NCBI GenBank assembly: GCA_022570795.1
Contig: JAKUDP010000014.1
Span: forward strand, 496,001-560,000
Source: Sphaerulina vaccinii
Taxonomy: Eukaryota > Ascomycota > Dothideomycetes > Mycosphaerellales > Mycosphaerellaceae
Reading direction: 5' to 3'
DNA length: 64,000 nucleotides
In this document: positions 46,717 through 57,568 of the stretch, piece by piece
How the letters are laid out: each line of letters opens with the position of its first letter
Position numbering within the stretch: the stretch's first letter is position 1
Notes under the pieces: model-generated
The model's database searches: none
What the model was told of the DNA's origin: nothing
Seen by the model: the letters and a program-made list of their open reading frames with translations, nothing else
Position numbers and translations under genes: made by a program

Positions 46717-47753
46717 GATTGTTTCTTGAGCAGGGGAAGTAAATGCGCCAGCGCTATGGTCTCAAAAGATATGGTAAGCAGTATGAAGAAGAGAAAGAAC
46801 GATGGGCTTGATAATAGCATCGAGACCTGCTCAAGCCTTTTTGTATCTGTTCCTGGCAGCGGGAGGCATTGCTTTCATCACTGTAGCTGTCGCTGTCGGC
46901 TTGCGGCGCAAAAGATCATCTTAGATCTGGCGGCTGCATAGCGAAGGGATAATTGTGAACATCTGTCCACAAATAAGTCCTGCATGTATGCTTGTTCTTC
47001 GCATGTCCAGTAGAATGTGTGCGGCGTGGAGACCAACATCGACAAGAAGCGTACGCGCCAGGAAGTCGTCCTTAGCAGCTGCATGGTTGCGGCGTGCATC
47101 TTGCCAAGTGCAAGTCTTGCTAGCTGGCGTTTTCGCGGTGCAGGTGTCTGCGGCGAGTATGTATGATCCTGGAGCGTGAAGCTGCTCAGCACTGGTGGGA
47201 AGTCAGAAGACTTCGCGTTTGCAGCATTTAGACGCGCCGTGAGTTGCTACGCCGCAATTTTGCACAAGTTCAGCGCATAGCATGGCGGTTGCGAGCGTTC
47301 GCTCTACTGCACGGTGAGCCAATTCCGGATGAGTATGAAACGTGAAGAGCTGCGATTGGAACTTGATGGCATTGTCGATGGCATTCTCGATGGAAGATGT
47401 CTTGTGAAAGAGGAAAGGCGGACGGGAGTGAGGTGAGAAGAGCCTCGACGTTGTGGAGACGGACAATTATTGACCAATCAAGCAGCTCTGCCAAGATATT
47501 CGCAAGATGAGGTTATGCTCTATGCATAAGCAAGGACTTCTGGATGCATGGCACATCTACCACGTTCCAATTCTTGTGAATTTCATGTTACATATCGCAG
47601 CTCCAGCATATGTTGTTGACTCCAGGAGTCGCTTCTCGCCCCAAGTGTCCATCCTGAGGTCCGTCTTTCTATTGTAAGCTAGGAGCAGGTGTGATGCACG
47701 TCGACCTCATTTCTCATGGTCGGTGAGCTTGTCTCCATAGCGGCATTCGAGCC
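46717..47753. other. Gap, about 1 kb
   Basis: It holds the 5' flank of the protease gene and the 3' flank of the next gene. Open frames are short and without features. Confidence 0.5.
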
Positions 47754-48290
47754 TCACACCCAGCGCTTGTCCTGGCGAGCTTGCTCGTCTTTATAGACTG
47801 AGTGGCACTTCTCTATCTTCTCCCACTCGTTTGCCTGTATAATGTCAGCGCGCTGCACACTAAGGTAGGAATGGTGCTTCACTCACTCGTACGAGATTGG
47901 TATTCGAAGGTCCCTCACAGTTGTCGTTCTCCCAGAAGCGGAGCGAGCAGTATCTCTTCCCATCGGGTAAGTCCTTGTTGTCTGTCAGCATGGGATCGTC
48001 CACCGCCATGTCAGCCTCGTAGTTTCCGAACGGCGTCCATTTGTAGTCGAAGCTGGCCCACTTCTGTCCATCGCCCCAGCGGTGGCAAACACCTTCCCTG
48101 ATAGCTCCCCTTTTACCGGCTCCGTTGACCCGTACATCGAGCGGGTCCTTACAATCTTGAGATCCGTATCGTTGTAGACTGGCGACGAACTTGTATGATG
48201 GATCAAAATCCTTGGGCGGAATGGCGGCTCTGGCCTCCACTCCAGTAGTGGCGAGCAGCGCTGGCAGAAGCAGAGTCCGGGGATATGCAT
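47754..48290 (-). CDS. Small secreted protein, signal-peptide region out of frame with the body
   Basis: The body reads VEARAAIPPKDFDPSYKFVA, continues through DCKDPLD, VCHRWGDGQ, KRYCSLRFWENDNC and, after a 52 nt intron (47886-47835), ends WEKIEKCHSVYKDEQARQDK. It has five cysteines and no TM segment. Directly upstream the same frame encodes RTLLLPALLATTGVEA, a textbook signal-peptide core with a cleavage-like A-R-A, but it has no ATG before a stop. The only nearby ATG (48290) is in a different frame: one base is missing between ATG and the hydrophobic core. This is either a disrupted effector-like gene or a sequencing error. Three 16 bp repeats sit just upstream (48299-48346). The function is unknown. 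Confidence 0.5.
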
Positions 48291-48298
48291 ATTTTCTT

Positions 48299-48346
48299 CT
48301 GTAGAGTGGTGCTCCTGTCAGGTATTGCTCCTGTCAGGTATTGCTC
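48299..48346. repeat. 16 bp tandem repeat, two exact copies and one degenerate
   Basis: CTGTCAGGTATTGCTC at 48315-48330 and 48331-48346, preceded by CTGTAGAGTGGTGCTC at 48299-48314. It lies in the 5' leader of the small secreted protein gene. On the coding strand each unit ends in ACAG, so the units look like repeated 3' splice sites. The rest of the gap to 48946 holds nothing supported. Confidence 0.75.
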
Positions 48347-48946
48347 CTGTGATGTGGTGCTTGCCGGTTGGTTGGTTGTGTTGTGTTGTGTAAATAAGTG
48401 AAGATGGAAAAGGCGCAGCGTCTCTGTAGCATGCAAGTAATTCCAGAGAGTTGACCAGTCATGCAGGCTGTCAACCAGTGGTTCTCGTCAAAGCAGGAAT
48501 GAATCGCACCTGCTACTTACCAGGCTATGGCCTGCCTCCTTCTTGGCGCGATCGTTCGTGCCTTGTTTTCTGCAACCCACCTTCCGCGACACCGCACCAT
48601 CCATAGCAAGCAGGTACGCAGTAGGTATTCTGAGGATTGCCGAGGGGAACCTGAGAAGGAGATACCTAGGTAGGTTGTGGCGCAGTGAGGAATGCCAAGT
48701 GGCTTCCAAGTAGGTTTCGATGACCCACTGGTCGCGTGTCCTCACCTCAGCCTGTGTATACCATCACTAGGAGAACTTGAGACTAGAGAGCAGGAAAGAC
48801 CAAGTCCCAAGCCGAGCCAACAAGTCAGCAGTAAGTCGTCAAATAGCATTTGGTATCATAAAACACTACCATCCTTGCAACGCCTGTTGCTACAATCCTC
48901 TGTGATGCGATAACGTTCCGAGCGCCTCGTTCAGAATCCAAGCCAT

Positions 48947-50353
48947 CTATTCCCAATCATCGTCGCTTTCCTCCTCATCCTTCTTCTTCTGTTCTTTAGG
49001 GCTTCCTGGTGCGTGGCTGGTGGCTCCAGAGACAAGGTCGTAGCTGGCTTCGGAATCAGCTACAGACTTGTTGCCATCTTCGCTGCGTCTCGCATCTGTT
49101 GGACTGAGCAGGCCATCGTCTCTGATATTCGGAGTCGCGTGCAGGGTTGTGGTCGATGCACCAGCCAATTTGTTCGCTCCAGCATTCGCGTTGGGTGTGC
49201 TGGATTTGCCGATCTCTTCTTCATCGTCGTCGTCCCACTTGACTTCCTCTTCGGTATCTGCAGCAGCTCCTACGCACACAGTCTCGTCAGCATGGATCCG
49301 CCACTTGTGCACGATCGGCTATTACGACTCACCCTTCAATACCTCTTTCCGTCTAGCCTCCTCAGCTTCAACGGCTTTCCTAAGGTAATAGTATCGCATC
49401 CAGAAGGCTCTGTAGCCTACCTTCTCCGGCACGAGCTTCTCCATCGCTCTTCTTAGCTCTTCATATCTGTCCAGATCTTTGGCGATCGCATCTGTCTTGC
49501 TATCGACATCGAATCCAACCCGCCACGACTCCCATTCTACGCCTTGTGGCTCTTCAGCGAACGACGCAGCATTGGCGTGAATAGCGTGTAGTTGTGCATC
49601 TAGTCGTGTAGTGTGGAAGACCTTCTTGCCTGTCCCTGCCTCTTCTGTCGAGAAGAGTACCTCTGATGTGGATTTGCTGTCTTCATCAGGAGCAGATATC
49701 GTAACGGCATCTCGGAGGAAGTTGCGCAGGTTTGTGCCGTATCTGACGAGAGCTTCATCTGCCGCATCTTCTGCTTTCTGGAGGTCCTTGAGCTTCTGTG
49801 CTGCAGTGCTGCGGAAGATTGTCACTAAGCTTGCTGCCTCCTTCACGATGTCTGCAGGCAAGCTCTCCGGAGCCTTCTCGCCAGCCTTGGTGGTCTCTCC
49901 GTCCTTTGGCGCACCTGCTTCTGTCTGTCCCTCCTTCTCCACTGGTGGTGCTACACCCGGGATCTCTTCTTGGCCGGGTATGGGTCCATCCACATCGCCT
50001 CTACTGATCTGCAGATCGCTCATACCCCTCGTCCGCTGGACTACTTGCTCTCGAAGACTGGAGAAGCCTTTCGTAGCATGCTCACTCGCTTCGGCAGCCT
50101 CCTTGGACAGGTCTTGATAGAATGTCTCGCTCTGTTTCTTGGCTTGAGAGAACCAGCCTCCAAGTTTGGCACCCCATGGTGAAGCCGACACTGCCTGGAA
50201 AGCTTGCTGGAACTCCGTGTTCAATGTCTGTGCAGGTTGTTGTTCGGATGTATCAGTGGTGGTTGCGGTCGACGATGATGCCGCATCTTCGGCCTTCTTT
50301 CGTTCGGCGGGAGTGAGCGCTTCCTCCTGGATGTGGTCGTATGCGACGTCCAT
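48947..50353 (-). CDS. BSD-domain protein
   Basis: Exons 50353-49333 and 49269-48947 with a 63 nt intron (GTGAGT...GTAG) give 447 residues. The BSD domain is at about residues 268-335: WESWRVGFDVDSKTDAIAKD, then YEELRRAMEKLVPEKV and YRAFWMRYYYL, with the invariant FW pair. Upstream is an amphipathic stretch (AFQAVSASPWGAKLGGWFSQ) seen in the Dos2/SYAP1 branch. The C-terminus is acidic and ends SDDDWE. Proteins of this branch are cytosolic; the yeast relative Dos2 is poorly characterised. Start and length fit fungal homologues. Confidence 0.85.
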
Positions 50354-50469
50354 CTTGGAGGAGGATTAGTTTAGTGAAGCTCTAGAACATATGTGTTGTT
50401 TGGTATAGGGTCGGGAGCTCAAAGTGCACATGAACAACCACGCGCTAGCTCGTTTGGCGGGGAAGTGGA

Positions 50470-51153
50470 GACATTGAACAGGGGTTTCAGGTGAAGGACT
50501 TCAGGTCGAACTTGCTGAAAACTCCTACCTCCACATCCTCATCAAAAAGATTACCCCGTACTTCGTACGCCCCGAAGACAAGAACCTATACACAAGCGAT
50601 ACATTCGAGCTGCAGTGCAAGGCAGATGCTTTGCATATGGAGCCGCTATTGTCGTCCAACGCAATGGAGATGGTGAAGCCATTGCTACGCGATGTAGCTG
50701 GGAGAGGAGTCTAAGTGACAGAGAACTCCTCTTTAGAATGCAGGTGGGATGAGCACTTCAATATCAAATGGAACTTCTTGGGATTACAGAACGACGTTTC
50801 TTTGTACTCTCCCAAAATAGGCACGAGCGACATATTCGAAGCAGAGTTCTGGACGCGATGCGCAGCTTATCCGTCCTTTTGAGCTGTCCAAACTGCATGC
50901 TGTGGCCATATCAGTGTGGCGCTTGCTCCATGAGCCGCTGCTCACTGGCGACAACGTCTCGTTCATTCTATCGACGTTTTCACTGCAAGCTACAGCCTCT
51001 GCTCTGCAAACCTATGCTAAGTCCCACTTTTGCTACACAGTCCTGGACGGCCTTCTAGCAAGGCTCGAAGAAGAATGGTCGTTGCCGTCCTTGCACTGTC
51101 CCTACGCTGAGCTGCGTGGATTACACCGAGAACCAGAGACACGCCAAGTGTAA
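50470..51153 (+). pseudogene. Decayed coding sequence, unidentified
   Basis: A 78-codon open stretch (VELAENSYLHILIKKITPYF ... MEPLLSSNAMEMVKPLLRDV) ends at TAA (50712-50714) and continues in the same frame for 55 codons (WDEHFNIKWNFLGLQNDVSL, EAEFWTRCAAYPSF) to TGA. The following 80 codons are open in another frame (VWRLLHEPLLTGDNVSFILS, ARLEEEW). Composition and hydrophobic pattern look like a real protein, but there is no good start, one stop and at least one frameshift. I could not name the family. The rest of the gap 51154-51903 shows nothing supported. Confidence 0.4.
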
Positions 51154-51903
51154 AGTGGACACTTCTAATGCGACACTTCTTACAATTCTCCATTGCCACT
51201 CGACGAGAATCTAGGCGACTTGGCCCTACTTCGAGTGGCGTTGACGATGCTCAAAAGGCGGCAATGACATCGCCTTTGTAGAGGCCGAGGCGACTATCTT
51301 CTCCGCAGAAGGCCCTTAGAGATACCTTAGGATGCGTATAGCCTTCGGGAGGACCGCTAGGGAGTGTGTCGCCGGGATGTAGACCGCCATCGCTACGAGC
51401 GAATAGCAAGGATATGTTCTCCATATCCTGAGATGTGGGCGGGAGAGGTGAGAATCCAATGGGTTGGCTGTACTCCGCCTGTACTCTGTCTGCGACTCCA
51501 GTGCTCTAGTGCTGACTGGCAATTAGATTGCCTGCGATATCGTACGTCGAAGTTGTGGTTGGACAATGAGATGTCGAAGAACACGAAGCTTCTAGTTTTG
51601 TGAGTGCGAAGAAGTTTGTATGGATCCTAGTGGCATTTGCTAGCTGTGATATTCTGCGACGATCACCTTCATTTCTCTGCATGAGCTACGGAAATGCGAA
51701 GGCGTATTGCCCATCTTGCAAGCGCAGGGTGTCGCATCCTATCGACACCACCCACTCATGTCTGGCTCCACGCGATACATAATCCTGCGTTGTCGAACCT
51801 ATCATCTCTGCTACTCCAATTGCATGATCTAGCACCACCATCAGAACGCCATACCCGAGCTGCTGCCTCAGTACGGCCCCATAGTGCTCTAGAGTGAACC
51901 CCC

Positions 51904-53486
51904 TTACTCGCGGTCACGGCAATGGTTGCAGAGCAGTACGTCGCAGTGTCGGCACCCATTGATGAAGGTTGGCATGACATCTCTGCAGTTGTGGCAAGAG
52001 GCTGATCTCCTCTGATGCTCCCATACATGACCGTTAGCAGCACAATTGTGGTGATGCCTACGAAGATTGGCAGCCACAGCTCGAGCGTCGCCACCTTGCC
52101 GTGCGGCCATCACGTTCGCTTGAGCTACCAAACGAGCCTGGTCCCACTGAGGACACTGACAAGTCTTCCACGGCACGCCGCACTTGTAACAAAACTCAGC
52201 CTTACACAGACACCTATGGATATGTCAGCATGAGACCGTCATCGAGTCAACGGAGGGGCGGATACGTACGTCATGTGGTAGCAGCCAACTGTCTAGACAA
52301 GCAAGTTAGCCATATTCGGGGTCTACATCGTGGTGTATAGATTTACCAACTCCAGCATGCGTCCACATGGCTCACACCTCTGCCATCCTTCCTCTTTGGC
52401 GACCGCGAGGACGAGCTCAGTGGCCTCATCATCCGGGCACCTGCCTGTGTGGTGTGGGCCTTTGCACGCAAGGCAAGTCATTTGTGCACACTCTTCTTGC
52501 GGACATACTCCAGTACCGGCATCTTCGTTTCTGTGGTCCTTGCCGATATAGGTGGAGCATGTGGCGACGTGGCAGTACAGCTTCCTCGGATCCTCCAGTT
52601 CCTCTTGCTTCTCGATGAACTCTAGGTAAAGGCCCGGGTCCAGGTGTCTCTTGGCTTCGTCGATCTCGAATGGCTGGCGGCAGCAGCGTGGAGGATAAGA
52701 AGTCTCTTCCTTCATGGCAAGCTGGAAGAGGTATTCGACGCAAGGTTCGCAGTAGCTGTGCGTGCAGGGGCCAGTGTATGTATATGCTTCCTCGACATGC
52801 TCTGTGCAGCTACGGCATTCGATGAGCTGTGGCTTTGGTTGTTCGGGCTCATCCGTGGCGATTTCGTCCTCGTGTCCGCGCTTGCCGAGAGGAGATGCAG
52901 GCACAGCCTTCGAGACTCCTCATAATGTCCCCAAACGACGAAGGATTTGTTGACCTATTCTGTCATCGCGGCTACATTCGCCGAGCCTTGGGGTGGTGAG
53001 TTGCTGGTGTCCTTCAAAAGTAGCGAGGCGTGCCCGCCGCAGCTCTTCGATACCTGACTCATCAATTGTCGATTCTTCCATGGTCTCTTCACCAGGATGC
53101 CCGACCTCTTCGACAGGCTGGGTCGATGGCACTGCTGCATCCTCAAGGGCTGGCAGCTCAGGCTCTACGTCGAGATCTTGTGCTGGAACTGGCAGCGCGT
53201 CTTCTTCTGCTGCTGCTGGTGGCTGAGGCGGCGCGGCGGGCATTTCTATGTTCCGAATAGCGCAGTAGCTATGAATGAGGTCAGTTTCATCCGGGATATT
53301 GGCAGCGCGTAGTACTTACTCAGCGATGTCTTGGGTGAACAGATCCCGCGCCATCGCACCATCTGCTGAATTGCTGCCATCTTCTGCCAGCACGCCGAGT
53401 TCTTCTATCTGGAGCGAGAGGATCAGGCGTGCAGTTTCCGCATCGGTGTCGTCCAGAACTCGAGCCCAGCTGTCCATGGCGGCCAT
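51904..53486 (-). CDS. RBR-type E3 ubiquitin ligase, one in-frame TGA
   Basis: Exons 53486-53320, 53268-52347, 52292-52270 and 52213-51904 (introns 51, 54 and 56 nt) give 473 codons in one frame. RING1 contains CRSCTEHVEEAYTYTGPC, HSYCEPC and a distal RCC. An IBR follows (YCHVATCSTYIGKD, CPQEECAQMTCLACKG). RING2 is assembled from three exons, ending with GCYHMTCLCKAEFCYKCG; the Cys of GCYHMTC is the expected thioester site. The 23 nt microexon supplies TVGCYHM. A late Cys/His cluster (CHNCRDVMP, CRHCDVLLCNHC) ends the protein. The frame is broken by TGA at 52922-52920 (..RRLGTL-stop-GVSKAV..), between the N-terminal region (starting MAAMDSWARVLDDTDAETAR) and RING1. It could be a nonsense change, a sequencing error or readthrough. 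Confidence 0.75.
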
Positions 53487-53929
53487 GTCTGATGAGCGTG
53501 GTGATGTAGAGGTGAATGTGATGTTTGATGCAGAGGCAAGCTTGCAAAGAAGAAGCAGGAAATTGGTGTGTTTGCTATTCGCGATAGTGGGTCCGTTGCG
53601 CGGCAGCTGTCATCAACTTCACTTCACATCAGCTTCCAATTGACATTAAGTTCATTTCACTTCGTCCCTGACCGACATCTCTCTGTGACTGAGGGCCAAC
53701 ACCATCGCGCAAGATTCGATCCAGCCATACAATACCCGCAGCGTCCACTTCAGCCTCGTCAAATTATACTCCGGACCTATCCAGCACTAACCTCCTTGCT
53801 GATGGCCATGTCCTCGATTCTTCTCTGATCCGGCTCTTTCCTGAATCCACTGCCAGGTCTGCGACGACATTGGTGTAATTGCTGCAGCTATCGGCGGAGA
53901 CGGGTCGCAAAATCAACCAAATTTCCACT
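53487..53929. other. Gap between the RBR gene and the membrane-protein gene
   Basis: Divergent 5' flanks of the neighbouring genes. Nothing else was recognised. Confidence 0.5.
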
Positions 53930-54438
53930 ATGTCAGTCAGCTCGGGAGAGTATCGCTGGAACGCGAAAGCTCTGGCATCGCGCTTGGGTCTCGCATCGCT
54001 TGGTGTGGCCTTCGTTATTCATGCAGCCATATCCACTATGTGTCTCTGTTTGATTGATACAAACCTCCGGAATGCCCTTAATCACTTATGATATCTCGAT
54101 AAGCTTGCCTTGTCGTTTTCAGCTTCGCGGATCTAGTTGTTAAGGGTGTTTTGTGCGGCAACGTACTCGGAAGGGCCGCTGGACATGAGGGTCTGTATGG
54201 AATCGAGGCCGGACTCTGGCGGTATGGCGTGGATCTTACGGTATGCCCACTTGACACCAGCAACCAACACATTTCCTACCCACATAGTGCCGTGGACGGC
54301 GATCCTGCTCCCCAACTATGCCTTCTCCCGAGTCTCATCATGCTCGCTACGTTGCTTGCAGCTAAAGCTCGGATGATACCCGCCGTTACTACCACGAACT
54401 CGAGGACACTTATCCTGTGGTTCTTCTCTGATTACTGA
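53930..54438 (+). CDS. Small multi-span membrane protein (141 aa)
   Basis: Exons 53930-54039 and 54123-54438 with an 83 nt intron (GTGTCT...TCAG, phase 2) give 141 residues. The start is MSVSSGEYRWNAKALASRLG. TM segments are LGLASLGVAFVIHAAIST, FADLVVKGVLCGNVLG, LPSLIMLATLLAAKA and LILWFF. The polar start followed by W-N-x-x-A-L before TM1 is the common opening of fungal four-TM MARVEL-like integral membrane proteins. Two minus-strand frames across 54133-54555 also look hydrophobic, but they lack ATG starts and have a stop between them, so the plus-strand model is preferred. Function unknown. Confidence 0.5.
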
Positions 54439-54769
54439 TCTCATCTGGTTCACTAGTCTGTCTGCAGTCGAGACGCCTTGGTCGCTGGAGCCGTCGGCAG
54501 AGAAAGGTTCAGGATGATATGCTTCTCCTGTTCTGCGCTTGAACAAAGTGATCAAATCCCGTCACGGCAGATGGCTTAATAAAGGGTGGCTTAGGATAAG
54601 TCGCATGTCGCACACTTTGCGCGAGAACGGATATTAGTACGTTGTGAAAAAGTCCTTTGCCAGATTACTTACGAGTGATGACAGTTACATTCTCGATCCT
54701 GACAAACTTCTTCCCCATCATTCAAACCACAACCATCAATTTCCTGAGTCATAAACACCTAGAAAACAA

Positions 54770-55648
54770 TCACGTTCCAGCCAAAGGACACCGAGGGATC
54801 TCCTCTGTGGCAAATACCTCAGCAGCTTCAACCAGCAATCTTTGCACCTCGGCGATGTCGAGGGCCGATCGGCCAACATCGATAGGAAGAACATTACAAT
54901 CAATAACCGTCGATGCGACCTCGAGCAGGTCTGCTCGCACTTCTTGCTGCCCGGGCATGGCATCGATGAGGAAGTCTACTCCATTGTTTTCATCTTTGAG
55001 CGATTTCCAGTATTCTGTCATCAGATCTGGAATCGAGCCATCGATTGCGTAGTACGCTCCACCGACATTCTCGTCTCCAGATGGATTGGAAATCTTGCCG
55101 AGTTTCATCAAATGTGCCACGCGCTGGAACAGCTCTTCTTGGTCCTCAACGCCAGCATTACGAGTACAGCAAGTGATGTAGACTTTAGTTCGTGGAAGGT
55201 GCGTTTTGAGGACTTGGACCATGCCTGCTGCGAGGGGAGTTTCTCCACCAACGAGAACGATGCGTTTTGAGTCTGAAATGTCCTTTGGCGCATGCTGGAG
55301 CAGGGCTGTTGCCTGAATGAGAGAGACCGCATGCAAGACTGCTGTATGGGCGTTGATTGATGCTGGCCTGGTGTGAGTTCTTTCGAGTGGGACCCGGATG
55401 TGTGAGTCGTCGATGATCTTCCAGGGTGAGTATGCCATGATGGTGCCTCCTCCTGGTGCTGGACCGTCAACGACCACGCCGGTCGCAACTGTAGCTGCGT
55501 TCTGCTCGTCTTTCAGCGTGTCGCCTTTGAATTTCGCACCTAGGTATACTCCTGCTTCCATGTTGGCGACATCGAGTGTTGCTTCAACGTTGGCCACATT
55601 GAGGAGTACTTCCAGTTTGACAGTAACGTAGCTGTTGTCGGAAGCCAT
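54770..55648 (-). CDS. Medium-chain reductase-like protein (partial NAD(P)-binding fold)
   Basis: A single exon of 292 residues starting MASDNSYVTVKLEVLLNVAN. Mid-protein, SINAHTAVLHAVSLIQATAL precedes the strand RIVLVGGETPLAAGMVQVLK. That is the position and shape of the Rossmann beta-alpha-beta turn in MDR (zinc-free alcohol dehydrogenase/quinone reductase) proteins, although the glycine pattern (GGETPLAAG) is atypical. Later, FLIDAMPGQQEVRADLLEVA corresponds to the usual D-x-x-G strand. The N-terminal GroES-like half is shortened: family members are normally 330-370 residues. No zinc ligand cluster is visible. It may be a divergent or inactive member; the substrate is unknown. Confidence 0.55.
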   Translation of the reverse strand: MASDNSYVTVKLEVLLNVANVEATLDVANMEAGVYLGAKFKGDTLKDEQNAATVATGVVVDGPAPGGGTIMAYSPWKIIDDSHIRVPLERTHTRPASINAHTAVLHAVSLIQATALLQHAPKDISDSKRIVLVGGETPLAAGMVQVLKTHLPRTKVYITCCTRNAGVEDQEELFQRVAHLMKLGKISNPSGDENVGGAYYAIDGSIPDLMTEYWKSLKDENNGVDFLIDAMPGQQEVRADLLEVASTVIDCNVLPIDVGRSALDIAEVQRLLVEAAEVFATEEIPRCPLAGT

Positions 55649-55932
55649 AATTACTTGTTTCCACTGCTTGTGCAATGCTGGCGGTTGTGAACTCAGGTTT
55701 GTCGAGACTGAGCATAGAAGAAGTGTGCAACAGTGATTGCCGGTTCTGCCTTGTGTGACTCAACATGTACATGGTACATATTCCTTCGTAACGTCGTTTT
55801 GCAATATAGCAGTTGGTCCAGTGTGGAACATCATCAGGCTGCTCTGGAAGCTGTTCGCCTTCTGATACTGTACGTTCCAATCTCGGAGTGGCATAGATTC
55901 GGGTCGAAGTTGGAGGGTACAACCACTTCGCG

Positions 55933-56700
55933 CTATCTCTGCCAGTCCGGTTGCGAGTCGCGTCTGCCTTGAACATAAATAGCACGCTGCTCTTTCTTCA
56001 GACCGATTTGCCATTCCTGAGCCGTGTTACGCTTGTCATGCGCTGAGGTTGCCCTTGGTCTCTTCGTCGATCTGCCTGTCTCTTGCTCCCTCTGCGCAGC
56101 ATACCTGATCTGCAACACTCTGTCCAGAACCCTCTCAGCTTCCGACCTGATATCATCCCCCTTTGCTGTTAGCACCCTCTTCTGATCATTGACGAAGAAC
56201 ATGGCTAGCGCTCCACTGAGCCTACCAGTCTTCTCCGTTGCAGTCATGCCTTCCTCGCTATCCTGAGACTCAGCTCTCATGAGGGCCATGCCATGCTCAT
56301 CGAGAACACGGCCCTCCTCATCGTATCCTCTCTGACGTAAGGCTGCCTTGAAGGCTCTAGACAGCCGCTTCTGCACACTATGCCTGTACGCTGGCTTCTT
56401 GCTCACGTCCATTGGACAGCGCGTCACCCACACGAAGTCATCAGGGTTATGAGCAGCGACTCTGCGCTGGATCTTGATGAAGAATGGATGACATGGATCC
56501 GCCGCAAAGGTGCGGGTTGGATGCTGGGTTGTGCAGTTGAACGGCTGGGGAAAGGGCTCATAGAAGAAGTTGATCAGGGGAGGAGGCCCATTCTTCTGTG
56601 GTCCAGCTCCAGTCGAGGCGTAACCCCTAGAAGTTGTGAATGTGATGCGTGTAGCAGTATCCACGACCGCTCTTCTGGTAGCTGCTACATGCTGGAGCAT
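55933..56700 (-). CDS. Conserved-looking hypothetical protein, probably mitochondrial
   Basis: The start at 56700 gives MLQHVAATRRAVVDTATRIT, an Arg/Ala/Thr-rich amphipathic presequence, followed by SRGYAST like a cleavage site. The body is basic: HNPDDFVWVTRCPMDVSKKP, RLSRAFKAALRQRGYDEEGR, then a Lys/Arg-rich C-terminus. There is no TM segment. Length is 255 residues in one exon. The family was not recognised; the mitochondrial assignment rests only on the presequence. It is divergent from the eIF1A gene, 306 bp away. Confidence 0.6.
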   Translation of the reverse strand: MLQHVAATRRAVVDTATRITFTTSRGYASTGAGPQKNGPPPLINFFYEPFPQPFNCTTQHPTRTFAADPCHPFFIKIQRRVAAHNPDDFVWVTRCPMDVSKKPAYRHSVQKRLSRAFKAALRQRGYDEEGRVLDEHGMALMRAESQDSEEGMTATEKTGRLSGALAMFFVNDQKRVLTAKGDDIRSEAERVLDRVLQIRYAAQREQETGRSTKRPRATSAHDKRNTAQEWQIGLKKEQRAIYVQGRRDSQPDWQR

Positions 56701-57006
56701 GAGATCGATCTTCCACTTCGCATTGATCAAGTCTGTCACATGCAAGACAGAAAGTGAGCTTGGAGACAATGTGAAATGATACAGCACGTGCAACGGCTCG
56801 AACCGAGCGAATCAAGTTGCCTTCACACCAAAATGCGTCACAGCGCTTGCCCCTCGCTCTCACTTAAAGCGGGACCATCTTTCTTTAACCGCCACTACTA
56901 CAACAACACACCGACATCTCAATCCACCACACACCACTCCAAGGCAACGAAGCCGCACTGCACGAATACATCAACGCCAAGCTAAGGGGGAAAGTGCAGC
57001 ACCAAT
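56701..57006. promoter_or_regulatory. Divergent promoter of the mitochondrial-type gene and eIF1A
   Basis: The 306 bp between the two ATGs ends in a C/A-rich pyrimidine leader (CACACCACTCC, CATCTCAATCC) just before the eIF1A start, typical of strongly expressed fungal genes. Confidence 0.45.
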
Positions 57007-57568
57007 ATGCCTAAGAACAAGGGAAAGGGAGGAAAGAACAGGCGTCGTGGAAAGAACGAGAACGATAATGAGAAGCGCGAGTTGACCTTCAAGGAGGAAG
57101 GCCAAGGTATGTCGGACTCTTCTACGTGGTGCGGTGCATACTGTATGCACGGCGGACACCACTCAGGCTCTCCTCAGCGAAGACGTCTGCTAATCGATTT
57201 CGTGTCGTACAGAATACGCTCAAGTTCTCAAGATGCTGGGCAATGGTCGTCTCGAGGCCTACTGCTTTGATGGCTCCAAGCGCCTTGCTCACATCCGTGG
57301 AAAGCTCCGCAAGAAGGTCTGGATCAACCAGGGAGACATCATCCTGCTCTCGCTGCGAGACTACCAGGACGAAAAGGGAGATGTTATCCTCAAGTACTCT
57401 GCCGATGAGGCTCGTTCTTTGAAGGCTTATGGAGAGTTGCCAGACTCGGCCAAGATCAACGAGACGGACACATACGGTGGTGACGAGGAAGGTGGAATCG
57501 GATTCGACTTCGGAGAGGACGACGACGACGACGAGTCTGGAGAGGATGTCGATATTGACGACATCTAG
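57007..57568 (+). CDS. TIF11: Translation initiation factor eIF1A
   Basis: Exons 57007-57106 and 57213-57568 with a 106 nt intron (GTATGT...ACAG, phase 1) give 151 residues. The basic N-terminal tail is MPKNKGKGGKNRRRGKNEND. The S1/OB fold follows (EYAQVLKMLGNGRLEAYCFD, RLAHIRGKLRKKVWINQGD, IILLSLRDYQDEKGDVI). The acidic C-terminal tail ends ESGEDVDIDDI, the eIF5B-binding DIDDI motif. It binds the 40S A site and promotes scanning and start selection. Length and motifs are those of a normal eIF1A. Confidence 0.97.

Noticed and set aside
54133..54555. Two hydrophobic minus-strand frames suggesting a membrane protein
   Set aside because: No ATG starts and a stop between them; the plus-strand two-exon model explains the region better.
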